From: Granulicella sp.
GTDB taxonomy: Bacteria > Acidobacteriota > Terriglobia > Terriglobales > Acidobacteriaceae
DNA length: 57,811 bases
Assembly: GCA_027450185.1 (NCBI GenBank)
Contig: DAIDKF010000007.1
Location: forward strand, 1 to 57,811
Direction: 5' to 3'
Shown here: positions 44,734 through 52,830 of the stretch, piece after piece
How positions within the stretch are numbered: the first letter of the stretch is position 1
How the letters are laid out: every line of letters starts with the position of its first letter
Notes under the pieces: model-generated
Database searches by the model: none
Seen by the model: only the letters and a program-made list of their open reading frames with translations
What the model was told of the DNA's origin: nothing
Translations under genes and position numbers: made by a program

Positions 44734-46515
44734 CTACTCCGTGGCGTTGGGGTAGATGCCCTTGAGCGGCGCATCGAGTTTCTGATTGAGTTCCGGGTGC
44801 GGGAACGGCTTGCGCGGCATCATCGCGTCGCGCTGGCTGGTGTTCCACAAGAAGATCGCCTCCACCACCGCGGCCTGTTCCAGATCGGCCTCATGCAACC
44901 GGTCGTACGTGTCCATGTCCGAGTGGTGCGTGCGTGTCTCATAGTCCATCGGGTCCTGAATATACTGGAAGCCCGGCAGTCCCACCGCATCGAACGACAG
45001 GTGGTCGGTCCCGCCGGTGTTACGATTCGTGATCGTCGTAACCCCGAGATCGGCGAGCGGAGCAATCCACTGCGCAAAGATCGGAGCAATCGCGAAGTTG
45101 CCCTGCGTATACACGCCGCGGATCTTCCCTGTGCCGTTGTCGAGATTGTAGTAAGCGTCCAGCTTCTCCCACTCGTCGCTGGTCTTCAGTGCCCCATGAT
45201 GCCCCATGAAGCTGGGTATGCCTGCCGGGTCCGGCGTCGCCGGCGGAGCGAAGGTGCCGAAGTGCTCCTTCACGTACCCTTGCGAACCATACAACCCCTC
45301 TTCTTCGCCCGACCACAGCGCGATGCGAATCGTCCGGCGTGGCTTCACATCCAGCGCCTTCAAAATCCTCACCGCCTCCATCGCCACGATGGTGCCCGCA
45401 CCATTGTCGGTCGCACCCGTGCCTGCAATCCAACTGTCGAGATGTCCGCCGACCATCACTACCTGGTCCTTCAAATCAGGATCGGTTCCGGGAATCTCAG
45501 CCACCGTATCGAATCCGTGCTCGTGATCGCCGGTGAACCTGGTCTCGATGTTCACCTCCACGGTCACGGGCACATGATGCTCCACCATGCGCGCCAGCCG
45601 GTTGTAGTGCTCGATCATCATTACGGCGTTGGGAATCTTCACCGCATTTTCAGGCTTCTGTGCATCTCGCGTGAGGTCTGCCCCGTTATCGTCGAAGATG
45701 ATGCCAGTGCCGCCACCATCGCCCCCATCGCGGCTGGGGGTGATGATCGCAGCTACGTTCTCACTGGCCATCATCGCTAGCGCCTGCTTCCGCAGTTGCG
45801 CACGCTGCATGTACTCCTCGTAGCGCTTCCGGAACGCGGGGTTGGTCAGCGAGTAGTCTCCGCCGCCGCCTTCGTAGCTCTGCATCTCCTTCAGATCCGC
45901 ATCGGTGTAGCGTATGAAAAGCGGTTTGGTGATATCGGGCGTCGGCCGCGTCGGCCCCAGCAGCACAATCTTGCCAGCCAGCTTACCCTTCAGCGCGTCC
46001 AGTTCCTTCGCGTCAGTCAGCGGAACATACACCACCTCACCGGTAACCGGCCCCTTGGTCGCAGGAGACCACGGAGAGGCTTGCAACCACAGCGGCTCAG
46101 GATCGGGCGAGACCATCCGCGCCCATGTATTGATCTGCTGCCAACCCATCCCAAAGTCGCCCCAGTCCTCCAGATGGGCATTTGTGAGGCCAATAGAAGT
46201 CAGCGTATCGCGCGTCCACGCATTGGCCTTCGCCATGTTGGGCGAGCCCGTCAGCCGTTGCCCAATGCCATCCGCCAGAGCCTCGCCAAACTCCATCACC
46301 TTGCCATGGTGGAAGCCTTCCTCGCGAATCCGCGCATACATCGTCAGATCGATCGTCTCGGTCGCAGGCTGCGGCCCATAGTAGGAAGGAACAGGCTTGC
46401 CCTCCTCGTGCTTCCTGCCCTGAGCGCGCGCGCCCAGCCAACCTGTCGAAACTACCGTCGCGACAAGAGCAGCTGTTGCACTCCGACGCAGGAATTTACA
46501 AGCGAATGTCGTCAT
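44734..46515 (-). CDS. Exported M28-family metallopeptidase (carboxypeptidase Q-like)
   Basis: 593 residues with a signal peptide ('ATAALVATVVSTGWLGARAQ'). A PA-type insert (about 150-300) precedes the M28 catalytic domain with co-catalytic zinc ligands: 'GGHLDSWIAGTGATDNGAG' (H and D), 'SGEEEGLYGSQG' (catalytic Glu plus ligand) and the late 'GGTDHLSFDAVG' (His). An aminopeptidase or dipeptidase acting on imported peptides in the periplasm is likely. GAGGAG precedes the ATG at 46515. Confidence 0.92.
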   Translation of the reverse strand: MTTFACKFLRRSATAALVATVVSTGWLGARAQGRKHEEGKPVPSYYGPQPATETIDLTMYARIREEGFHHGKVMEFGEALADGIGQRLTGSPNMAKANAWTRDTLTSIGLTNAHLEDWGDFGMGWQQINTWARMVSPDPEPLWLQASPWSPATKGPVTGEVVYVPLTDAKELDALKGKLAGKIVLLGPTRPTPDITKPLFIRYTDADLKEMQSYEGGGGDYSLTNPAFRKRYEEYMQRAQLRKQALAMMASENVAAIITPSRDGGDGGGTGIIFDDNGADLTRDAQKPENAVKIPNAVMMIEHYNRLARMVEHHVPVTVEVNIETRFTGDHEHGFDTVAEIPGTDPDLKDQVVMVGGHLDSWIAGTGATDNGAGTIVAMEAVRILKALDVKPRRTIRIALWSGEEEGLYGSQGYVKEHFGTFAPPATPDPAGIPSFMGHHGALKTSDEWEKLDAYYNLDNGTGKIRGVYTQGNFAIAPIFAQWIAPLADLGVTTITNRNTGGTDHLSFDAVGLPGFQYIQDPMDYETRTHHSDMDTYDRLHEADLEQAAVVEAIFLWNTSQRDAMMPRKPFPHPELNQKLDAPLKGIYPNATE

Positions 46516-46669
46516 CAAACTAACTCCTCAGGGATGCTGCAGAATGAACCAAACCGAATGGCGTAAGCATACGCGTGTGCACTGCAAACGTCTCTCACTT
46601 TCTTCGCCTGGTGCTATCTGGACACTCGCTGGCCTTGTCCCGCCCGGGTGGCGCGGATGTGCGCTGCGC

Positions 46670-46987
46670 CTATTGTTTGCGCATCTTCTTCGCCATACGC
46701 CGCGCCCACTGCACCCCGAGAAACCCCAGCGCCAGCACCAGCACCACCACTCCTACAGGAAATCCAGCCAGACGGTAGGTATCGGCAAAGTCGGGATGCT
46801 TGCCCGTCGCCATCATATAGAACAACAGGACCAAGATGGCGACGAAGGTGGTCAGAAAGAACGCAGCCATTCCCGTGGCCAAACCCATCAACAGCGACTG
46901 AAACCAGCCCAGATCTCCCAGCGGAATCCCGAACAACTCACCTTCACGCCGCGCCCGCTCCACATCGTTTGCAGTAGCCATAGTCAT
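46670..46987 (-). CDS. Small two-span membrane protein, unrecognised
   Basis: 105 residues. A soluble N-terminus (about 25 residues, charged) is followed by a hydrophobic helix at about 30-57 and another at about 75-95, ending in 'RRMAKKMRKQ'. By the positive-inside rule the basic C-terminus is cytoplasmic. No family recognised. The start (46987, or Met3 at 46981) is only 13 bp from the divergent start at 47001. Function unknown. Confidence 0.65.
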   Translation of the reverse strand: MTMATANDVERARREGELFGIPLGDLGWFQSLLMGLATGMAAFFLTTFVAILVLLFYMMATGKHPDFADTYRLAGFPVGVVVLVLALGFLGVQWARRMAKKMRKQ

Positions 46988-47000
46988 TTAGAATAAGCCT

Positions 47001-47999
47001 ATGGCAGATATCGTACAGAACGGGCAGCCGCGCGCACCACATCTGGTGCGTTCCGCGCGACTGGTCAACGCCGCGCAGATTGCGCGCGATACGGAGATCC
47101 GCCAGTCGTCCAACGGCGTCCACTTTGCCACCTTCGGCGAAACCGGCCTTGCCGACCTCGATCTCGACCGCATGCTGGAGGCCGTTCCCACGGCCATCAC
47201 CGCATCGCTCGAGGCCAATACCTACTACTTCGTTCCGCTCGCCCTGCGCGAGGCCATCGCGGAAAATACCGAGTCCACCACAAGCCTCGAGACCAACGAC
47301 AAGGCCGCCGCGCCAGAACCAGCCATGGTAGCGAGCGCCTACACCGACGAGTTGTCTGACTCAGCCATATGCCATCGCAACGTCGAGCTCGGCCACGGCA
47401 AGCGCGGCGTCTTCATCTCCACCCGCCTCATGGGCGACCGCTTCGCGCTCAGCTTCGAGTTCTTCATCAACGTCGCGCACGCCTTCGTCGATCACGCCGG
47501 TGTCCCCGCGGCGTTCTCCGATCTCGTATGGAAGCAGGCGCTCAGCGGCGTGCGCGGCGAGACCAGTATCGACGCGTGGGAGTCCCGCAACCTCGCCTTT
47601 GGCCGCCCTGCAGACGCGCAGCCTGAGCCGGCGCAGCCCGCCTCACGCCGCAACCGGGGCGCCATGGCCAGCTTCTCCACCCGCCAGCGCGCGTTCCTGA
47701 ATGCGGCCGGCACACCATCAACCGTGTCCCAACTCAACGCCGCAGCCCATCAAGGCGCGGACACGCAGCCAAGCATCAGCGAGAAAGAGCGTGGCCTGTA
47801 TCTTGAGGCTGCCTTCTCCGACGCTGTCGCCATCTATCTGCTCTCGCTAGCCCTGGACTTTGACTACAGCGAGCTTCGCGAGCGTGAGTATCCACTGCTC
47901 GCCCCGGCCGCGCTGGCCGCACGCCTGCGCATCGTCGCAGATCTTTTCCCGCCCAACGCCGGCTACGAGTTCGCCGTCCGCTACCGCCGCCGCGCCTAG
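47001..47999 (+). CDS. Unrecognised cytosolic protein
   Basis: 332 residues with no signal peptide or membrane segment and no motif I recognise. Features seen: an N-terminal 'IRQSSNGVHFATFGETGLADL', a segment rich in acidic and Ala residues around 85-110, a 'GHGKRGVFISTRLMGDRFALSFEFFINVAHAFVDHAG' core with many aromatic residues, a basic/Pro linker, and a C-terminal helical part. Codon use matches the neighbours. Its frame ends 18 bp before the convergent ruvA. No ribosome-binding site is visible, because the divergent gene occupies the region directly upstream. Confidence 0.7.
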   Translation: MADIVQNGQPRAPHLVRSARLVNAAQIARDTEIRQSSNGVHFATFGETGLADLDLDRMLEAVPTAITASLEANTYYFVPLALREAIAENTESTTSLETNDKAAAPEPAMVASAYTDELSDSAICHRNVELGHGKRGVFISTRLMGDRFALSFEFFINVAHAFVDHAGVPAAFSDLVWKQALSGVRGETSIDAWESRNLAFGRPADAQPEPAQPASRRNRGAMASFSTRQRAFLNAAGTPSTVSQLNAAAHQGADTQPSISEKERGLYLEAAFSDAVAIYLLSLALDFDYSELREREYPLLAPAALAARLRIVADLFPPNAGYEFAVRYRRRA

Positions 48000-48017
48000 A
48001 ATTTCGGCGCGCTGGTT

Positions 48018-48617
48018 TTACCGCACCGCCGCCATCGCCGCGCGGAACAGCCGCTCGAAGTCCACCGCAACCGCCGCATCCCTGGCCGCACTCTCGACAG
48101 CCTTCTGCGCAATGGGCCGCGGATAGCCAAGGTTCACGAGCGCACTGAGCACATCGTCGGCAGTAGCTCCCAACGAAGGCCGCGCCGCAATCCCCGCCAC
48201 ATTAAACCCGGCGAAGTCGTCGAGTTTGTCCTTCAGCTCCAGCACCACGCGCTCGGCGGTCTTCTTGCCAATGCCCGGGATGCGCGTCAGCGTCGCATGG
48301 TCGCCGCCGCGAATCGCCCCCACCAGCCGCTCGGCGGAGATCCCGCTAAGCACAGTAATCGCCAGCTTCGGTCCAATGCCGGAGATCGTCAGCAACTTCT
48401 CAAAGAGCCGCTTCTCCGTCATCTCAGCAAATCCGAACAGCAACAGCGCATCCTCGCGCACATGCGTATGCACGTGCAGCCGCGCCTCTGCACCCACGTC
48501 GCCAATCTCGGTATATGTCGTCACCGAGATCGCCATCTCATACCCCACGCCACCGCAGTCGATGACAACCGCATTGGGCGACTTACTCAGAATCTGTCCA
48601 CGAAGATGTGCAATCAC
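48018..48617 (-). CDS. ruvA: Holliday junction branch-migration protein RuvA
   Basis: 199 residues. Domain I OB-fold 'MIAHLRGQILSKSPNAVVID', domain II helix-hairpin-helix motifs 'LLTISGIGPKLAITVLS' and 'LTRIPGIGKKTAERVVLELKDK', and the mobile RuvB-binding domain III at the C-terminus ('ALVNLGYPRPIAQKAV'). Starts at GTG. It is the last gene of the accD-folC-plsC run, 15 bp after plsC; ruvB and ruvC are not in the window. Confidence 0.95.
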   Translation of the reverse strand: MIAHLRGQILSKSPNAVVIDCGGVGYEMAISVTTYTEIGDVGAEARLHVHTHVREDALLLFGFAEMTEKRLFEKLLTISGIGPKLAITVLSGISAERLVGAIRGGDHATLTRIPGIGKKTAERVVLELKDKLDDFAGFNVAGIAARPSLGATADDVLSALVNLGYPRPIAQKAVESAARDAAVAVDFERLFRAAMAAVR

Positions 48618-48632
48618 ACAGCGAGTGTACCC

Positions 48633-49466
48633 TTACTCGTGCTCCGCCACATAGGTCTCATAGATCACAGCACGCAACCGTTCCGTAAGCGCCTCCGCGT
48701 CGCGTGTCACCATCCCCACTGTCGAAATCGGTTCTCCGACGATCAGCTTCAGCGGCCTTGGCTTCAGAGCGTACACATGGATCGGCAGCATCTCATAGGT
48801 GCCCACCAGCGTGAGTGGCACCAGCGGAACCTGTGCCTTGATCGCCATCCAGGCCGCACCGGCCGCCATCGGCTGCAATTCGCCGTTGAATGCGCGCCCC
48901 CCCTCCGGAAAGATCACCATCGGCATGCCGCCCGCGAGCGTCTTCGCTCCGTGTCCCAGGCTCACCACCCCTGCGCGCGTCGAACTTTGATCGATGGGCA
49001 CCTGTCCGGACCGCTGCAGATACCAACCGATGAACGGAATCTTCCATAGCGGCGCCTTGGCCAAAATCCGAAACTGAAACGGCAGCTTCGCAAACACCAC
49101 AGGCGTGTCGTAGTAACTCAGATGATTGCTTGCATACACTGCCGGCTGATCAACCGGCAGACGCTCCGCATGCTCCAGGGCCACCGGAGACATTGCCACG
49201 CGCAGCATTACCTGCGCCCACAACCGCGCAATCGCATGCTGTTGGCGCCCGTCCTTGTCCCACACGCCGCACAGCAGCGAGACTGTCCCGAAGAACACCG
49301 TCGCCAACGCTAGAACCGGGATAAAGAACAGGTAGTTCGCCCAGCGCCAGAATCGCGACGGCACAGGCGGCGGTGCGAGTGGGGACACATCATGTAGTGC
49401 CTCAGGCGGCACACCAGGCGGCGACCTCGGCTCATCCATCTTCAGGGTTTCGTCGGTAGCGGACAT
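48633..49466 (-). CDS. plsC: 1-acyl-sn-glycerol-3-phosphate acyltransferase (PlsC-like)
   Basis: 277 residues. A membrane segment ('YLFFIPVLALATVFFGTVSLL') is followed by the PlsC blocks: NHxxxxD ('NHLSYYDTPV'), 'FPEGGRAFNGEL' and the hydrophobic 'VPLVPLTLVGTYEML'. It transfers an acyl chain to lysophosphatidate in phospholipid synthesis. It starts 11 bp after folC in the minus-strand operon. Confidence 0.92.
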   Translation of the reverse strand: MSATDETLKMDEPRSPPGVPPEALHDVSPLAPPPVPSRFWRWANYLFFIPVLALATVFFGTVSLLCGVWDKDGRQQHAIARLWAQVMLRVAMSPVALEHAERLPVDQPAVYASNHLSYYDTPVVFAKLPFQFRILAKAPLWKIPFIGWYLQRSGQVPIDQSSTRAGVVSLGHGAKTLAGGMPMVIFPEGGRAFNGELQPMAAGAAWMAIKAQVPLVPLTLVGTYEMLPIHVYALKPRPLKLIVGEPISTVGMVTRDAEALTERLRAVIYETYVAEHE

Positions 49467-49477
49467 CTCATCTCATG

Positions 49478-50974
49478 CTATCGTGCTTCGCCCAGCACCA
49501 GCGCCCGCACCTCGCCGACCAGAAATACCGAGCCGGTCGCGACGATCACACCGTCCCTGGGCGTCACCGCCTCCGCGTGCTCCAGAGCTGCACGCAGATT
49601 CTCAGCAGCGTACACGGGCACATCCAGCTTCTGCGCCGCTGCGGCTAACTCCTCCACCGTCGCAGCGCGCGGATTCAGAACCGGCGCAACGATCACATGG
49701 TCACGCGACCGAGCCGGATCGCCCGAGGTTGCATCGAACATCGGCAGCAGCACCTGCTCCATCTCATCGATCTGCTTGTCCGCGAGGCAGCCGAAGATCA
49801 GCGTCCGAGGCATCGCATCCGGCAGTTGCGCCAGCGCCGCGCGCAGCGTCCACGCGCCGGCCGGATTGTGCGCCACATCCAGCAGCAATGGCGCATGTCC
49901 TGCCCGCGAGGCAATCCACTCCAGCCTCCCCGGCCACTCGGTTGCGCGTACCCCTTGCTCAATGGCTGCATTCGAGATTGCAAACGGCCTACCGTCGCGA
50001 AGTTGCTGATTCGTCCGCAACTCTATCGCCGTCGCAATCGCCAGTGCGACATTCCGCTGCTGATGCTGACCCGCCAGCGGCGAGTCGATGTGCAGCACCT
50101 CGTCCCGTCCCACCGGAGACCCGATCACCAGGTCATAGCAATTCCGTGCCAGCGGCGAACCGAATCCCCGCACCTCGCATCCAGTTTCCTGTTTCGTGCT
50201 TCCTGTCTCCTGCCGCACCGGCAGGCACCGCGCCGCATCGACACCGCGAACATCCAGCCGCACCGCTGCTTCACCGATCGCGGCATTGGCCTCGGGATGC
50301 TGCGCCAGCGTCACCAGTACGCCATCCTGCCGCAGGATTCCGGCCTTCTCGCCAGCGATCTCTCGCAGCGTATGGCCAAGATACTCCGTGTGGTCGATCC
50401 CGATGTCCGTAATCACGCTCACAATCGGCTCCACGGAGTTGGTCGCGTCCAGCCGCCCGCCCAGCCCCACCTCCAACACCGCCAGCTCCACGTCCTGCTC
50501 TGCAAACCAGCAGAACGCGATCGCTGTAAGCAGCTCGAAGAAGCTCGGATAGTGGGGAAGTTCGGAGCTCGCAATCAGACGTGCCGTCGCTGCGTCCACG
50601 CGAGCAAAGACGCGCCCAAACTCTGCATCGGGAATCTCCAGCAGAGCTCTGCTCCCTCCCGCCGCAGCGCCGGAAACTTTCACCCGCTCGTTGACGCGCA
50701 GCAGATGCGGCGACGTATACAGCCCGGTCTTCAACCCCGCAGCGTTTGCTATCGCCGCCAGCGTCGCAGCGGTCGATCCCTTGCCATTCGTGCCCGCAAT
50801 CAGCACCGAGGCAAAGCTCTTCTGGGGATCATCCAACGCCTTCAGCAGCGCGTGGATATGATCCAGTGAAAACTTACGCCGCATCGTGACGCTCGCCGAA
50901 CCTACTCCAGCGCGCCCCACGCGCAGCTCCGGCCCCAGCAACGCCAACCGTTCCAATGCATCTTCATATGTCAT
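49478..50974 (-). CDS. folC: Bifunctional folylpolyglutamate/dihydrofolate synthase FolC
   Basis: 498 residues (E. coli FolC has 422). Mur-ligase fold: 'AGTNGKGSTAATLAAIANA' (P-loop), 'GLYTSPHLLRVNERV', 'GLGGRLDATN', 'DIGIDHTEYLG' and 'LDVAHNPAGAW'. An insert at about residues 253-267 contains two imperfect ETG/KQETG units encoded by a near-repeat of TTCCTG (50181-50214). The ATG at 50974 lies 8 bp after the methyltransferase gene. It adds glutamate to dihydropteroate and to folates. Confidence 0.94.
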   Translation of the reverse strand: MTYEDALERLALLGPELRVGRAGVGSASVTMRRKFSLDHIHALLKALDDPQKSFASVLIAGTNGKGSTAATLAAIANAAGLKTGLYTSPHLLRVNERVKVSGAAAGGSRALLEIPDAEFGRVFARVDAATARLIASSELPHYPSFFELLTAIAFCWFAEQDVELAVLEVGLGGRLDATNSVEPIVSVITDIGIDHTEYLGHTLREIAGEKAGILRQDGVLVTLAQHPEANAAIGEAAVRLDVRGVDAARCLPVRQETGSTKQETGCEVRGFGSPLARNCYDLVIGSPVGRDEVLHIDSPLAGQHQQRNVALAIATAIELRTNQQLRDGRPFAISNAAIEQGVRATEWPGRLEWIASRAGHAPLLLDVAHNPAGAWTLRAALAQLPDAMPRTLIFGCLADKQIDEMEQVLLPMFDATSGDPARSRDHVIVAPVLNPRAATVEELAAAAQKLDVPVYAAENLRAALEHAEAVTPRDGVIVATGSVFLVGEVRALVLGEAR

Positions 50975-50982
50975 CACGTCTA

Positions 50983-51867
50983 TCAGTCTCGCACCTCTTG
51001 GGATGCTGCCTCCACCAACCCCGCCACGCACACTCTTCCAGCCTTACCACGAAGCACCAACCCATCCGTGCGACCGGCCAAATACCGCGCCGTCAGGGTC
51101 TCCCCGTCCAGGTCCTCGACCACCCGCAGCCCCAACTCCTCCAACTCTTCGGCCAACATCTCCGGCGTAAAGAAGAGCTGAAACGGCTCGCCAGCCAGCG
51201 CCACGCGAGCGCTCAGCGAATCCAGCATCATTTGCTCCACTGGCGGTAGCGCCTCGCGCGGCTGTGAGTAGTCGAAGACCACCTCGCTGCCCGGCGCGAA
51301 CCTCGCCAACACGCGCATCGTCGCCCGAAACGCCTCGGCGGTTAGATAGGGCACCACGCCCAGCCACGCGGTCACCGTCGGCAGACGTTCATCGAACCCC
51401 GCAGCCAGCAGCTTCGTGCGCAACGAATCCTGTTCAAAGTCCACCGCAACAAAGTGCGAACTCTCAGGCGGAACAATCCCCGCACAGGCGAGCATCTCCA
51501 TCTTTCGCGCCTGCGTCGCCGGATGGTCCACCTCAAACACCTGCACGCCGGCATATGGGTTGCGGCTGGCAAACGTATCCAGCCCCGCGCCCAGCACCAG
51601 GTACTGCCGCACGCCAGCATCCCGTACACCCGCAAATAGCGTATCCTCGGCCAACCGCGCACGCACCACTACAAACGCACGCAACGCCGCGGAAAACGGC
51701 CGTTTCACCTTATCCGGCGTGCGCTTTAATTCTTCTTGAAACTGTTTGCCCAGGATCCTCACCGCCAGAGGGTCATCAAGCACCAGCGGCCTGGCATCAT
51801 GCACCTGATGGGCGGCACGGCGCAGGGCTACACGCAACGCAGTCCGCGATGGATTCACCTCATGCAT
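50983..51867 (-). CDS. Class I SAM-dependent methyltransferase, LCM/TIGR00027-like
   Basis: 294 residues. The family pattern is 'RTALRVALRRAAHQVHDARPLVLDDPLA' near the N-terminus, 'QYLVLGAGLDTFASR' (motif I), 'VFEVDHPATQARK', then 'TAWLGVVPYLTAEAFRATM' and 'GSEVVFDYSQP'. It belongs to the leucine-carboxyl-methyltransferase-like group whose prokaryotic members have no established substrate. It lies between accD and folC with gaps of 10 and 8 bp, so it is firmly inside the operon. Confidence 0.9.
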   Translation of the reverse strand: MHEVNPSRTALRVALRRAAHQVHDARPLVLDDPLAVRILGKQFQEELKRTPDKVKRPFSAALRAFVVVRARLAEDTLFAGVRDAGVRQYLVLGAGLDTFASRNPYAGVQVFEVDHPATQARKMEMLACAGIVPPESSHFVAVDFEQDSLRTKLLAAGFDERLPTVTAWLGVVPYLTAEAFRATMRVLARFAPGSEVVFDYSQPREALPPVEQMMLDSLSARVALAGEPFQLFFTPEMLAEELEELGLRVVEDLDGETLTARYLAGRTDGLVLRGKAGRVCVAGLVEAASQEVRD

Positions 51868-51877
51868 GCCGTGGTTC

Positions 51878-52732
51878 TTACGCGACCGATGAGCGCTCGG
51901 TCATCCACTTCAGTGTTGTGGCAAGATAGGCCTTCAGATCCTTTCGCTCCACCACCGCATCGAGGAACCCATGCTGCAGCAGGAACTCCGAGCGCTGGAA
52001 ACCCTCCGGCAGCTTCTGCCGGATCGTCTGCTCAATCACCCGCGGCCCTGCAAACCCAATCAGCGCGCCCGGCTCGGCAATATTCAGATCGCCCAGCATC
52101 GCAAAACTCGCCGTCACACCGCCGGTGGTCGGATCGGTCATCAGGCTGATAAATGGAATCTTCGCATCATCCAGCTTCGCAATCCCGGCGGACACCTTGG
52201 CCATCTGCATCAGGCTGGCAATGCCCTCCATCATGCGCGCACCGCCGCTCGACGACACAATGATCAGCGGCACCTTACTCTCCAGCGAACGGTCCACCGC
52301 GCGGGCAATCGTCTCGCCCATCACCGGCCCCATGCTGCCGCCGATGAACCCGTACTCCATCACGGAGAGCACCACATCCAGCTCGCCAATCTTCCCAATC
52401 GCATTGATGATGGCGTCATTGAGCCCGCTGCTCTTCTGCGCCGCCGCCAACCGCCCTTTATAAGGCTTCAGATCGGTAAACTCCAGCGGATCGGTCGACC
52501 GCAGCTCCAGGTCCACCAGTTCATAGCCAGGCTCCAGCAGACTCTCGATCCGCTCGCGCGCGCTCAGCTTGAAGTGCTTGCCGCAGTTCGGGCACACCTG
52601 CATATTGGCATCCAGGTCAGCCTTCCACAGCGTCTTCCGGCACTGGTCACACTTGATCCATAGACCTTGCGTCCGCACCTCGTGGTCTGGGGTGGGGGAA
52701 ATCTCGTGCGCATCTCGTTTGAACCAGGTCAT
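51878..52732 (-). CDS. accD: Acetyl-CoA carboxylase carboxyltransferase subunit beta
   Basis: 284 residues. The N-terminal C4 zinc ribbon 'CDQCRKTLWK...CPNCGKHF' and the crotonase-like core ('GGSMGPVMGETIARAVD', 'ISLMTDPTTGGVTASFAMLGD', 'IGFAGPRVIEQTI') are diagnostic. With AccA it carboxylates acetyl-CoA to malonyl-CoA, the first step of fatty-acid synthesis. It is the first gene of the five-gene minus-strand run accD - methyltransferase - folC - plsC - ruvA. AccA is not in the window. Confidence 0.96.
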   Translation of the reverse strand: MTWFKRDAHEISPTPDHEVRTQGLWIKCDQCRKTLWKADLDANMQVCPNCGKHFKLSARERIESLLEPGYELVDLELRSTDPLEFTDLKPYKGRLAAAQKSSGLNDAIINAIGKIGELDVVLSVMEYGFIGGSMGPVMGETIARAVDRSLESKVPLIIVSSSGGARMMEGIASLMQMAKVSAGIAKLDDAKIPFISLMTDPTTGGVTASFAMLGDLNIAEPGALIGFAGPRVIEQTIRQKLPEGFQRSEFLLQHGFLDAVVERKDLKAYLATTLKWMTERSSVA

Positions 52733-52830
52733 GGCCGGGGCTCGCTCCTGCCCCGCATCAGGTGCCGGGGAACTCTGCCATTGTATCGAAACCGCGCGGC
52801 TTTGGCGCTGAATGCACTATCCTTATAGGC

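Noticed and set aside
43702-45780. 692-codon plus-strand frame opposite DUF2461 and the M28 peptidase
   Set aside because: Spans two clear minus-strand genes and is His/Arg-rich without homology.
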